DNA from: Hydrogenimonas sp.
Lineage (GTDB): Bacteria > Campylobacterota > Campylobacteria > Campylobacterales > Hydrogenimonadaceae
Length of the DNA stretch: 64,000 nt
Reading direction: 5' to 3'
NCBI GenBank assembly: GCA_003945285.1
Contig: AP019005.1
Span: 1,054,001 to 1,118,000, forward strand
Below are positions 17,007 to 25,425 of this stretch, one piece after another. The translations under genes were made by a program, and so were the position numbers. Position 1 is the stretch's first letter. Every line of letters begins with the position of its first letter. The notes under the pieces are model-generated. The model was given only the letters and a program-made list of their open reading frames with translations. It did not search any database and was not told the DNA's origin.

Positions 17007-18680
17007 TCAGTAACAATGCCCCACTCCGACTATATGGTAGGCTACCCTCATCGCGTTTGCATATATGGTCCAGGTGTACGGGACGCTGCCTCCTGTCGGC
17101 ATGAAAGAGGCATCCGCCACGAAGAGATTGGGTATATCGTGGCTTTGACAGTAGCGGTTGAGAACCGATCTTTCAGGGTCATCTCCGAAACGGCATCCGC
17201 CTGCTATCAGGTTTTGCGGAGGGAGAGAAGAGATATCGGTAACTATGTTTCGTGCACCCATTTTCCTTAAAAGCGCCTCCGCTTTCGCCGAAATCATAGA
17301 GGCGACTTCGAGATCGTGCGGATGGGCATTCAGACGCAGTCTTCCCACAGGCATACCGAACCTGTCTTTACGGGTCGGGTCGACCGTTATGCGGCATTCG
17401 TCAGTCGGGAGCCAGTCGTTGAAGACTTCGAAGCGAAAGCGCTTGCTCTCTTCGAATCTGTAGCGCAGAACCTTTTCGAGATCTCTTCCCCAAAGAAGTC
17501 TCCCCTCTTTCGAATATTTGCTCATCGCCGCCCGCCGTATGAAGTTCTGGTGGCCGAACATGAACTCTACGAGACCCCCCTTCATACTCTTTTCTCCATC
17601 CTCCAGCCGGTACCAGTCGAGTATGGAGCGGTTGACGAAGAGTCCCGGCCTCATCAACTCTTCGAACATCTCTTTCGTGAGGGATTTGCGGTCGAGATCT
17701 CCCTCACCCGATCCGCCTGCCGAAAAGATGAGGTTTTTTCCGAGTTCACCGCTGGAGTTTGCCAAGCCGTCTGGGTAGTGCCTGTTTGCGGAGTTGAAGA
17801 GGAGCCTGACCGTTTCATGGGCCTGTGCGGCTACGATGAAGATGCGGGCCCTTATCTTTTTGCTTCTGCCGGTTTCGGTATCTACGGCATCTGCGTATTC
17901 GACTCTATCTTTCGACGAAGTTACCAGCTTTTTAACGAAGGTTCCGCTTATCAGCGTCAGGTTTCCGGTTTTAAGTGCAGGCATTATGAACGCCTCTCTC
18001 GAGCTCCCTTTCGCACCGCTCGAACATCCGTAGCTTCCGCAGAAGTTGGAGTAGTAGCAGGCCTCACGCCCCTCAATCGGACGGGAGAGAATCGCGCGCG
18101 GTGTAACCAGGGGATTGACTCCGGCGGCTCTGCAGCGTTCGTCGAAAAGCTTCGTAATGCGGTTCTCCAGAGTCGCAGGCTGAAAGAGACTCTCCCTTCT
18201 CCTGGGCGGCTCGAAAGGATGCTCTCTGAAGGTTCCGGATATACCCACGAGCTCCTCTATTTTGTCGTAGTACGGCTCCAGTTCCTCGTAGGAGATGGGC
18301 CAGTCTACGATGTTTGCACCCTCTATCGGGCCGTAACGGCTCAGCAGCCTGAAGTCGTCGGGGTGCATTCTGTGAAACATGCCGCTCATGAGATTGGACG
18401 ATCCGCCGACTATGTTTCCGTTCCAGAAGCTCCAGCCCGTTTCATATGTCGGCTTTCCCTTCCACTCTCCCCCCTCTTTGCGCTCGATGACATGATACTC
18501 TTCAAAGAGGTTCGGCGTGACTATGTCGCGCCTGCAGTAGGCTATCTCATCCTTGCTGAAATCCTCTCTCTTCATCCACGGCCCCTTCTCTATCAGGGCC
18601 ACTCTCATCCCGGCCTTCGCCAGTATATATGCCACCGTACCCCCGGCGGCACCGCTCCCTATTATCGCCGCATCATACAC
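17007..18680 (-). CDS. GMC-family oxidoreductase, gluconate 2-dehydrogenase flavoprotein-like
   Basis: The 557-aa protein has an N-terminal FAD-binding Rossmann motif (AAIIGSGAAGGTVAYILAKAG) and the C-terminal GMC signature region LFVADASFMPTGGSVPYTWTIYANA. A central NIVGGSSNLMSGM segment is also typical. GMC dehydrogenases of this subtype oxidise sugar or alcohol groups and pass electrons to partner subunits. The start is GTG at 18680 (SD AGAGGT) and overlaps the small-subunit stop by 8 bp. No Tat signal is present on this subunit. The substrate is unknown, and no cytochrome c subunit lies next to it. Confidence 0.85.
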   Translation of the reverse strand: MYDAAIIGSGAAGGTVAYILAKAGMRVALIEKGPWMKREDFSKDEIAYCRRDIVTPNLFEEYHVIERKEGGEWKGKPTYETGWSFWNGNIVGGSSNLMSGMFHRMHPDDFRLLSRYGPIEGANIVDWPISYEELEPYYDKIEELVGISGTFREHPFEPPRRRESLFQPATLENRITKLFDERCRAAGVNPLVTPRAILSRPIEGREACYYSNFCGSYGCSSGAKGSSREAFIMPALKTGNLTLISGTFVKKLVTSSKDRVEYADAVDTETGRSKKIRARIFIVAAQAHETVRLLFNSANRHYPDGLANSSGELGKNLIFSAGGSGEGDLDRKSLTKEMFEELMRPGLFVNRSILDWYRLEDGEKSMKGGLVEFMFGHQNFIRRAAMSKYSKEGRLLWGRDLEKVLRYRFEESKRFRFEVFNDWLPTDECRITVDPTRKDRFGMPVGRLRLNAHPHDLEVASMISAKAEALLRKMGARNIVTDISSLPPQNLIAGGCRFGDDPERSVLNRYCQSHDIPNLFVADASFMPTGGSVPYTWTIYANAMRVAYHIVGVGHCY

Positions 18681-19182
18681 CGCAGTACCTCTTTTCGGGC
18701 CTTGGCCGGCCGGGAGTCAAAGAGAAGCTTCTCCAGCCGCACTCCTCTCTGTTCCCGCCGTATATCGGATCGGAGAGCAGAGCTTCGAGCGTAATGTTCA
18801 TCACATGGCTCAGCCAGAACGATCCGAACGGCTCCTCCTCGAACTTTCTGAGGAGCCTCTCCTTTTTGTCGGAAGAGAGAGAGGAGAAGGTGCCGCCGGC
18901 CAATCTTTGGACTCTTTTGGCGCCGTCGAAAAGGATGTCGCGTATATCGGGGTCGAAACTGCTGTGTAAAACGGCCTCTTTTGTATATTGCGCCGCTCCG
19001 AAACTATCTGCATCGGGCATGGAGAGCCCTTTCGGAAAGAGATGCCGCTGTACCGAAAAGATCAGCTCGAGAGCATCTTCACGCTCCTTCCCGTCCATAG
19101 ATTCGGCGGCGGAGTAGACAAACCTGACCGACCCCCAAGCGGCAAGTGCTCCGGCGGCGGTGATGAATTTTCTTCTGTTCAT
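18673..19182 (-). CDS. gluconate 2-dehydrogenase subunit 3 family protein, Tat-type signal
   Basis: The 169-aa product starts MNRRKFITAAGALAAWGS, a twin-arginine-like signal peptide; the frame extending to 19317 has no support. The body (RHLFPKGLSMPDADSFGA... ending GSFWLSHVMNITLEALLSDPIYGGN) matches the small subunit of membrane-bound gluconate/2-keto-gluconate type dehydrogenases. These subunits typically pair with a GMC flavoprotein, here the next gene downstream, and may carry it through the Tat pathway. Assignment is by motif pattern and context. Confidence 0.8.
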   Translation of the reverse strand: MNRRKFITAAGALAAWGSVRFVYSAAESMDGKEREDALELIFSVQRHLFPKGLSMPDADSFGAAQYTKEAVLHSSFDPDIRDILFDGAKRVQRLAGGTFSSLSSDKKERLLRKFEEEPFGSFWLSHVMNITLEALLSDPIYGGNREECGWRSFSLTPGRPRPEKRYCGV

Positions 19183-19189
19183 ACCGGTA

Positions 19190-19858
19190 CTATAGCCTCT
19201 TATCGTGCAGTGAGTGTGTAGAGTCCCTGTCTCCGTATATCGCGTAAATGTATGCGAACGCTCCAAGGGCGTAGCCGCTCCAGAATATAATGGCCGGAAA
19301 AGGGCCGGGCATTCCACCCTTCAAAACCGGAACGGCCGGAATGATGAAGGATGCTATGACGGTGCAGGCACCGGCAAGTGCCGCAAGAAGAGAGAGCGGG
19401 CCGAAGCGGATATATCGTCCCTTTTCATTCTTCGCCAAAACTGCGACAGATGCCGCTATCAGCCCGAGGGATACGGTCACCGGCGCCCATACGGGCCCCG
19501 CCCACGGAACCGGAATCAGGAAGAGAATATCCCATGTAGCGGGCGATGCGGGCCAGTCCAGAAGAATCTTCAAGAAGATGTAGTAGAAGATATCCCAGAC
19601 GCCGAAGAGAATGAAAAAGGCGGCGATTCTGGACTGCAGGCGGCTGTAGGAGAGAACGGCTGTGCTCCACAGAAGCAGAAGTGTGGCCGCTTCACGCAGG
19701 GTCTCTGTCTTCAAAATATTCTCATCTATCGGTACAAGAGGGAAGGAGAAGCCGTTGGGGTAGTATATCTCTCTCAGGTAGACTACAACGGCGCTTTCTA
19801 TATAACCGAACGAAACTCCCCAGAGTAGAAGCCAGAAAAGCCCTCTTTTCAGATCCAT
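19190..19858 (-). CDS. polytopic membrane protein of unknown function
   Basis: A 222-aa protein with about six to seven hydrophobic segments, beginning MDLKRGLFWLLLWGVSFGYIESAVVVYLREIYYP. I do not recognise a family. The residues GYIESAVVVYLR and the proline-rich VPWAGPVWAPVT loop look conserved in kind, but no catalytic motif is evident. It starts three bases after the lipoprotein gene and ends eight bases before the Tat-signal subunit, so it belongs to the same transcription unit. A role in membrane anchoring or electron transfer for the GMC pair is possible but unsupported. Confidence 0.7.
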   Translation of the reverse strand: MDLKRGLFWLLLWGVSFGYIESAVVVYLREIYYPNGFSFPLVPIDENILKTETLREAATLLLLWSTAVLSYSRLQSRIAAFFILFGVWDIFYYIFLKILLDWPASPATWDILFLIPVPWAGPVWAPVTVSLGLIAASVAVLAKNEKGRYIRFGPLSLLAALAGACTVIASFIIPAVPVLKGGMPGPFPAIIFWSGYALGAFAYIYAIYGDRDSTHSLHDKRL

Positions 19859-19861
19859 AGC

Positions 19862-20452
19862 CTAGAATCGGTAGATATCTATATTTTCCCGAATCTCGTC
19901 GATCAGTCCGGCAAGAGTCTCCTGAAGATACTCTTTTATCTCATCTTCACCTGCAAAAGGGGGCACCCATTTGCTCTGAATCAGCGAGACACGCTTCGTA
20001 ATCTTCTTGTTCCCCTGCTCTATGGTCAGGGTGGCACTTGCCTCGGCAGTCAGATTCTCCCCAGTCAGCCGGCTTCTGTCCAAAGTGGCCTCGAGACTGT
20101 TAATCTCTACTTTAATGTTGGCGACTCTCTTGTTGTCGTTGACCCCCGTTACGACTCTGCACCCCTCGACCTCAAGGGCTTTTTTCAAAGCATCGGCGAA
20201 CCACTCATCGAGTGCCTGATCCGAATATACTGTAGTGACGGTCTTGCCGCCCTTTACAATGCGCCCTACGACCCTCTTGTCTCTCCTGGCGTCCACAACG
20301 CCGTCCAGGATGATCATACCGCTCTTTTGAAGTACTGCCGGGTTGGGCACGAAGGGATCTATGCGTATCACAGCCTCCGGTTTCTGGGCACATCCGGCAA
20401 AGAAGAGCAGCGAAACGGAAAAAATCGCGGCCATAAAATGGAATCTTCTCAT
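19862..20452 (-). CDS. YajG-like lipoprotein
   Basis: The 196-aa product has a lipoprotein signal ending LFFAGC (lipobox, Cys21), so it should be lipidated and envelope-attached. The mature part (RIDPFVPNP..., ILDGVVDARRDKRVVGRIV..., DEWFADALKKALEVEGCRVV) resembles the YajG family of uncharacterised lipoproteins. It is the first gene of a minus-strand unit with the membrane protein and the dehydrogenase pair. No function is known. Confidence 0.75.
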   Translation of the reverse strand: MRRFHFMAAIFSVSLLFFAGCAQKPEAVIRIDPFVPNPAVLQKSGMIILDGVVDARRDKRVVGRIVKGGKTVTTVYSDQALDEWFADALKKALEVEGCRVVTGVNDNKRVANIKVEINSLEATLDRSRLTGENLTAEASATLTIEQGNKKITKRVSLIQSKWVPPFAGEDEIKEYLQETLAGLIDEIRENIDIYRF

Positions 20453-20610
20453 AAACGCCCCTTTTGTACGAGAATTTTTCCGTTTAGTATAACCTATCTA
20501 CGCTATCATTTCGCAAACTTTTTTGCCCAAATCGGGAAGTACCGGCTGCAATGATCATGAAGGGTTCTTCTTTCTCTATTCAAGATCAGGGTTTTAGCTA
20601 AAATAATGCC

Positions 20611-21192
20611 ATGAAAAAGAGAGTACAATCGCTTGGAAAGTGCCCAGAGTGCGGTGAAAATATAGTAAGCCGCGGTGATTTTTACGGGTGTGAAGGGTAT
20701 CTGGATGGATGTACTTTTACCATGTCTGTACATGCGCTTGCATCTATCGGCCACTACTCTATTTCGCCCAAACAGATGAGAAGTCTCCTCAAGGGCCCAT
20801 CCAAAATGGGTTTCAAAACTTCAAGCGGCGTCGAGCGGATATTTACCGTAGAGCTGAAAAAGGTCGACGGAAAGTGGCGGGCATGGGTCGATTTCGAGGC
20901 TGGCAGCGAACCGGAAGTTCTCGGAAGCTGCCCCCTGTGTGGAAGCGATGTAGTAGAGAGTCCGCTCAGCTTCGGATGCTCAAAATGGGATAATGGATGC
21001 CGGTTCGCCATCTTCAAAAATTCCCTTAAGCGTTTCGGCGGTAAAATGCTCGGCAAACATGTCGCCGCAGAGCTTCTTCGCAGCGGAGAGACAGAGGTGA
21101 AAATCAGGGCATTCGACGGATCGGAAAGGTCGGTCCGGCTTGTTCTGGACCCAGATTTCGGATGCAGTATCGATTTCGACCGGGAGCTTTGA
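20611..21192 (+). CDS. zinc-ribbon protein resembling topoisomerase III C-terminal repeats
   Basis: The 193-aa protein consists of two similar units. Each opens with a CPxCG zinc knuckle (LGKCPECGENIV and LGSCPLCGSDVV), followed by a second Cys pair region (YGCEGYLDGCTF; FGCSKWDNGCRF) and then a short alpha/beta tail with LxRxGxT-type phrases. This is the layout of topoisomerase C-terminal repeats found at the end of TopB-type enzymes, but no topoisomerase core is present. It is therefore a stand-alone nucleic-acid-binding candidate. The acidic protein gene at 21242 follows after 49 bases. Confidence 0.75.
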   Translation: MKKRVQSLGKCPECGENIVSRGDFYGCEGYLDGCTFTMSVHALASIGHYSISPKQMRSLLKGPSKMGFKTSSGVERIFTVELKKVDGKWRAWVDFEAGSEPEVLGSCPLCGSDVVESPLSFGCSKWDNGCRFAIFKNSLKRFGGKMLGKHVAAELLRSGETEVKIRAFDGSERSVRLVLDPDFGCSIDFDREL

Positions 21193-21241
21193 CCGACTGC
21201 TCCCGGGGCTCAAGAAGTCTAGTAAAAAATTCAAAGGAGAG

Positions 21242-21685
21242 ATGATGAAACTGGATGCGACACAACAGGCGAGATATGCAGAAGCCGAAAAAAGGGCCGC
21301 CTCAAACCCGGATGAGGAGTCGATCAAACCTTTCGTCGCTCTCGATGCGATACTAAAAGAGATAGAGAAAAACGGTTTCATGCAGATGATAGACCTCGAT
21401 CCCTATTTCGGGAACACTTCACTGCCCTACAAAGAGCAGACCGAACTGCTGCTGCAGAAGTATCCCGAAGAGTTCGCCTTCTTCAAGGAGTTCATGGACG
21501 ATCTGCAGGAGGAGATAGAGCTCCATTTCGAACTGACGGAGATGTACGAAGATGAGGAGTTCGATCAGTTTGTCGAAGATATGAGAATCATCAAAAAAAG
21601 ATACACAGAGATGTTCAACGAAGAGGGCTTCAAAGAGAAGATGTACGACTTCACGAAGCTGGTTCTCGACAACTTGCCGTCCTGA
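21242..21685 (+). CDS. acidic protein of unknown function
   Basis: The 147-aa product starts MMKLDATQQARYAEAEKRAA behind a strong AAAGGAGAG at 21242; the longer frame from 21140 overlaps the previous gene and is rejected. It is predicted all-helical and acidic, with phrases such as DDLQEEIELHFELTEMYEDEEFDQF. I do not recognise a family. It follows the zinc-ribbon gene in the same direction, so the two may be co-expressed. The stop is immediately followed by a repeat element. Confidence 0.75.
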   Translation: MMKLDATQQARYAEAEKRAASNPDEESIKPFVALDAILKEIEKNGFMQMIDLDPYFGNTSLPYKEQTELLLQKYPEEFAFFKEFMDDLQEEIELHFELTEMYEDEEFDQFVEDMRIIKKRYTEMFNEEGFKEKMYDFTKLVLDNLPS

Positions 21686-21834
21686 CGCTGCGTTCAGCGC
21701 GTGAAATCCCGCTCTGCGTGCGGATTTTGCGTAAGGTCATCCCGAAATCTATGATTTCGTAGCTTTAGGGGGGCGTAGGGGACGGTCACTCACCGCCAAA
21801 GCTTGGGCTTTGCTCAAGCTTTGCGTAACATCAG
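21686..21834. repeat. composite of a partial A1 and a full A2 repeat
   Basis: The left third (21686-21739) matches, inverted, the first 55 bases of the 52304 element (TGACCTTACGCAAAATCCGC). The right two thirds (about 21737-21834) match 41097-41196 as a direct repeat at roughly 85 percent by eye, ending GCTTTGCGTAACATCAG. The terminal TCA supplies the TGA stop of the AAA protease gene on the minus strand. Confidence 0.75.
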
Positions 21835-24221
21835 TCGGTAAGTTTTAGGTCACCCTTTAGATATCTTTTCAGCTCCTCTCCCTCTATAAGCTCCTCTTTC
21901 AGGAGCCTGAGGGCTACCGTCTCTATCATCTTCCACTCCTTTTCCACCACTTTCGTCGCCAGCCTGGTCCCTTCTTCCATCCAGTAGATGATCCTTGACT
22001 CTATCTTCTCCCTGAAGAGATTGCTGTTTATATTTTGCAGAAGGGTCTCTATGTGTATATTCGGAAGCTCCTCATCCATACCGAACTGCGCCACCGCACT
22101 GTAGGCGTATAAAGAGGCCTCCTGCAGGTCGCTGTAGGCACCGGTTTCGAGCCCTTTTTCAGGGCCGAACTTTTTTACGGTGGCGACTCTGCCGGCTAGA
22201 AGAACAGCTATATTGGCCTCTATCTCCTCTTTTGAAAGGTTGGTCTCTATAGCATCCTGCATGTAGGATACAAGTCCGAGAGCCTCGCTTCTGGGGATGA
22301 CCGTAACCTGCTCTATCTCCACATCCGGAAGCAGTCTCAAAGATGCAACGGCATGGGCGGCTTCATGGTAGGCACTCTTTTTCAGATCCTCTTCGAAGTT
22401 TTTGAAACGTCTCTTCTCCAGCTTGTGCCCATATTTGATCGTGTTTATTCTGTCTATTATTATCTCTTCGGTAAGTTCCGAAAGACCGGCCCTGAGGGCG
22501 TCAAGAGAGGCCTCTTTCGCTATTCTGCCCAGTTCGTAGCCGTTCATACCGGACATATATCTTGTGATACGCTCGACGCTTATACCCTTTTCATGGGGTT
22601 TTTCAAGGATCTTTTTCGCGAAGAATCGCCTGGCCTCCCTGTCTAGTTCGGGTACCTCGACACTCTGGTCCAGCCGCCCCGGACGCATCAGCTCCGTCGG
22701 AACTTCGTCGATATCTCTTGCGGTCGCTATGGTGAATATATACTCACCCGGCTCACTCGGAATGCGGTCTATCATCTGTGTCAGAAGGCCGGTAGGGATG
22801 GATGTATAGTTCCCCTCTATCACCCCTTTCGTGTCGACTCCTTCCAAAACCACAAGAACGGGAGCGGCCAGTCTTGCACGAGTGAACACCTCCCTGATGA
22901 GCATCTCATCGAAAAGGTCGCTCTCTCCGAGGTAGAGGTAGGCAAGTCCGGCCTCTTTCGCGAATGCTTTGACGAGCATACTTTTACCTACACCCTCCGG
23001 ACCGTAGAGCAGCAGCCCTTTGGGAAGAGAGATTCCGAAGTGTTCGAGCCCCGTCTCATCCTGTAGAAGCCTTATTATCGACTTGAGCTCTTTTTTTACC
23101 CTGAGCTGGCCGGCTACATCATCGAAACCGATGTGAGAAACCCGGATTGCAAGTCGGTCGGAGTATGCAGGCCTCTCTTCAGGCTTCTGAAGCTCTCTTT
23201 CTACAATACCTGTCAGTGTCAGGGTGATACCGGAGCCGCGTCTGCTCTCTTTCCACTCAAGCTCGAAACTCCGTTCGAACTTGACGAAGTGTTTGATCTC
23301 CTCCGACAGATCGAAAAACGGTTCGAGCTGTTTCAGTCCGTTTTTGGAGACTCTGATCCTGCACAGCTTGGCGTCACCCGGACATTTGGAGACCATATCT
23401 GTAATGAGTGCCGGCAGTTTGTGCGCTATACGTTTGGCATTGAGATATGGTGAGAAGCCGAGTAGAAATGCGAGCGCACACTCACGCGGATGTTCGATTT
23501 TAGTCACTGTCGTGCGTCCGGCGTTGAGTATCGTTACGCTCTTTTGCATCACTCTTTCGCAAATTTCGTGCAGAACTTTGAACTCCAGGGGGTAGAATAG
23601 AGCCAGGTCCCCTTCGCTGAAAACGGTGAGAATATCCGCATCGAAAACGGTCGTGAGGTTTCCCTCTTCATCTGTCACCGCCTCTTTGGCAATCTGCTCG
23701 TAGAACTTCCCCTGAACGAGCAGAGGATTGTCGTAATACTCATCTATAAATCTCTTTTCGTACCAAGACGGATCGTTCACGGAGAAGGTAAAGAGAAACA
23801 GAGACTCTTTGTAGCGGCGAAGGTCGTCCGGGGCACCGTCGGATACTATCGAAGCGAGAAGGCGCTGGATGGAGTGGTCGGCCTTGTCTATATCTTCGAA
23901 GATCACAACTCCGTCCGGATGCGCGGCTATCCACCGCTCCAGTACCCCTTTCTCTCCTACGAGCCGCTCTATGTCGTCGCTGTAGGCGTAGTCGCCCATA
24001 TGCAGAATGAGCATCTCACGCTGAAGGTAGCGCCCTATAACCTTCGCGGCGAAGTTCTTGCCGCATGCGGGCGGCCCCGCCATGGTCAGCATACCGGCCA
24101 CCCCGTCGAAAAGGCTTAGGCTCCCAAACCGCTCAAGCGCCGAACTTATCAGCTCTATCGCCCTATCCTGCCCTAAAATCTCTCTCTTTGCGTAGGCCGA
24201 AAATTTCTCCATGCTATTCAC
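21831..24221 (-). CDS. tandem-AAA FtsH-like metalloprotease without membrane helices
   Basis: The 796-aa protein has an N-terminal ClpX/ClpB-like AAA domain (about 1-240), a linker, an FtsH-like AAA domain (about 365-600) and an M41 peptidase domain with HEAAH at 619-623 and a candidate third zinc ligand Asp698. No transmembrane segment is seen, unlike FtsH. Walker A of domain 1 is GPPACGKN (49-56; Asn instead of Ser/Thr) and its Walker B is VVIFED. Domain 2 has a normal GPEGVGKS (407-414), but Walker B reads LVVLEGVD (456-463), lacking the catalytic Glu; LMRPGRLD keeps the arginine finger. FtsH-like paralogues exist in Campylobacter and Helicobacter. It overlaps truD by 8 bp. Confidence 0.85.
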   Translation of the reverse strand: MNSMEKFSAYAKREILGQDRAIELISSALERFGSLSLFDGVAGMLTMAGPPACGKNFAAKVIGRYLQREMLILHMGDYAYSDDIERLVGEKGVLERWIAAHPDGVVIFEDIDKADHSIQRLLASIVSDGAPDDLRRYKESLFLFTFSVNDPSWYEKRFIDEYYDNPLLVQGKFYEQIAKEAVTDEEGNLTTVFDADILTVFSEGDLALFYPLEFKVLHEICERVMQKSVTILNAGRTTVTKIEHPRECALAFLLGFSPYLNAKRIAHKLPALITDMVSKCPGDAKLCRIRVSKNGLKQLEPFFDLSEEIKHFVKFERSFELEWKESRRGSGITLTLTGIVERELQKPEERPAYSDRLAIRVSHIGFDDVAGQLRVKKELKSIIRLLQDETGLEHFGISLPKGLLLYGPEGVGKSMLVKAFAKEAGLAYLYLGESDLFDEMLIREVFTRARLAAPVLVVLEGVDTKGVIEGNYTSIPTGLLTQMIDRIPSEPGEYIFTIATARDIDEVPTELMRPGRLDQSVEVPELDREARRFFAKKILEKPHEKGISVERITRYMSGMNGYELGRIAKEASLDALRAGLSELTEEIIIDRINTIKYGHKLEKRRFKNFEEDLKKSAYHEAAHAVASLRLLPDVEIEQVTVIPRSEALGLVSYMQDAIETNLSKEEIEANIAVLLAGRVATVKKFGPEKGLETGAYSDLQEASLYAYSAVAQFGMDEELPNIHIETLLQNINSNLFREKIESRIIYWMEEGTRLATKVVEKEWKMIETVALRLLKEELIEGEELKRYLKGDLKLTD

Positions 24222-25302
24222 CCTCTCTTACCGGCCTGTTGGCAATCATCTCCAGCAGTACCGTTGCGTAGGAGCCTTTCGGCAAAGTGAAGTGAAGTTC
24301 GTAATGCGCCTCCTCCTCCCTGTAGCGCCCCTCTATATCTTCCGGCCACACCCATGCGTATCTCCGGCTACCCGGTGCCGGAACCTCTTCGACAAACCCC
24401 TTCTCAATCTCCCATGCAAGACCCGTCGAGTGTTTCGACTTCTCTCCGCACAGAAGGCCGGTAGGGCTTATCTGTCGGTTTTTGAAACGTTTTGCCTCTT
24501 CAGCGACATCATCGACCGGAAAGTGTTTGCCGTGTGGGTAATGGCTCGCTATATCTCCCGGCAGAAGTCTGAAAAAGTGGGGCTCTCTTTTGACCAGCTT
24601 CACAAGGGTGCTGTTCCAGACGAACACCTTTTCGAGCTCCTTTTCGTTCAGCCCATCGAACAGACGCGAAATCTCGACTCGCTTACTGAGCCAGAGGTTG
24701 AAGAGGTGCGACTGATAGGCACTCATCAGGAAATCGCGCCTCTTTCTGTCTCTCATCTTCCGCTTCCCCTCCACTATCTCACGGGCGGTTTCGAAATTGT
24801 CACCTTCGCGGCCGAAGCGCTGGTAGCCGAAGTAGTTGGGCATACCGTCGGCATCTATCCACTTCAGAAGAGAGTCTATCTTCTTCGCATCCGTCGGGTT
24901 CACCTTCTTCAGCCGTATGAAGAAGCGGTTACCCTTGAGATGGCCCATGCGCAGTTTGTTGGAGTGAAGAGTCTGCTCCAGAATCCTGATCTGCGGGTGC
25001 GAAAACTCTTTCAGCCTCTCTTCATATTTTTTATGAATCGATATATGCTGGATCGTCATAGCGTCCTTGTCTTTGAGGCCGGCGTAGCCGATGTCTCGAA
25101 CCCTGATTCCAAGATGGGTGCTTAAAATTTCGAGCATCTGCCACGTCGTCAAAGCTTTTTTGCGTATCTTCAAAACTAGATGCTCGCCTTCTCCGCTGAA
25201 GTCGTAAAGCGGTATTTCCGTAACTACGAAATCGGCAGGTGTCTGCCTGAAGTGAAAATGCACAGGCGCATGAGATAGAGGATATAGACGGTCCGGCTTC
25301 AT
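24214..25302 (-). CDS. truD: tRNA pseudouridine(13) synthase TruD
   Basis: The 362-aa protein converts U13 of tRNA-Glu and others to pseudouridine. It contains IGYAGLKDKDAMTIQ near residue 75 with the catalytic Asp, the RNRFFIRLK-type stretch (here GNRFFIRLKKV), and the PNYFGYQRFGR motif diagnostic of TruD. Length is normal. It overlaps the start of the AAA protease gene, so the two are co-transcribed. A reverse-oriented TATAAT at 25332-25337 provides a plausible promoter. Confidence 0.95.
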   Translation of the reverse strand: MKPDRLYPLSHAPVHFHFRQTPADFVVTEIPLYDFSGEGEHLVLKIRKKALTTWQMLEILSTHLGIRVRDIGYAGLKDKDAMTIQHISIHKKYEERLKEFSHPQIRILEQTLHSNKLRMGHLKGNRFFIRLKKVNPTDAKKIDSLLKWIDADGMPNYFGYQRFGREGDNFETAREIVEGKRKMRDRKRRDFLMSAYQSHLFNLWLSKRVEISRLFDGLNEKELEKVFVWNSTLVKLVKREPHFFRLLPGDIASHYPHGKHFPVDDVAEEAKRFKNRQISPTGLLCGEKSKHSTGLAWEIEKGFVEEVPAPGSRRYAWVWPEDIEGRYREEEAHYELHFTLPKGSYATVLLEMIANRPVREGE

Positions 25303-25331
25303 ATGGCTCCTTGATTTTTCTCTTTATGGAA

Positions 25332-25337
25332 ATTATA
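25332..25337 (-). promoter_or_regulatory. -10 box for truD
   Basis: TATAAT on the minus strand, 30 bases before the truD start. A plus-strand TATAAT at 25359 faces the opposite way, so this is a compact divergent promoter region. Confidence 0.5.
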
Positions 25338-25358
25338 CTCTGATTCGCCATATGAGGG

Positions 25359-25364
25359 TATAAT
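25359..25364 (+). promoter_or_regulatory. -10 box for the HD-domain gene
   Basis: TATAAT on the plus strand lies 62 bases before the ATG at 25426. The transcript would begin just ahead of the A-family remnant at 25371-25395. Confidence 0.45.
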
Positions 25365-25370
25365 AAGCAT

Positions 25371-25395
25371 CTGACTTTGCATTTTGCGTAAAGTC
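25371..25395. repeat. collapsed remnant of a Family A repeat
   Basis: CTGACTTTGCA joined to TTTTGCGTAAAGTC: both ends of a Family A element with nearly all of the interior missing. It forms the 5' leader of the HD-domain gene. Confidence 0.5.
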
Positions 25396-25425
25396 CGTAA
25401 CCCAATCGATATTGCAAGGCACAAG

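Noticed and set aside
17316-18794. 492-codon plus-strand frame antisense to the GMC gene
   Set aside because: Overlaps a clear GMC oxidoreductase on the other strand and shows no recognisable domain.
24211-25125. 304-codon plus-strand frame antisense to truD
   Set aside because: Shadow of truD, which has intact family motifs.
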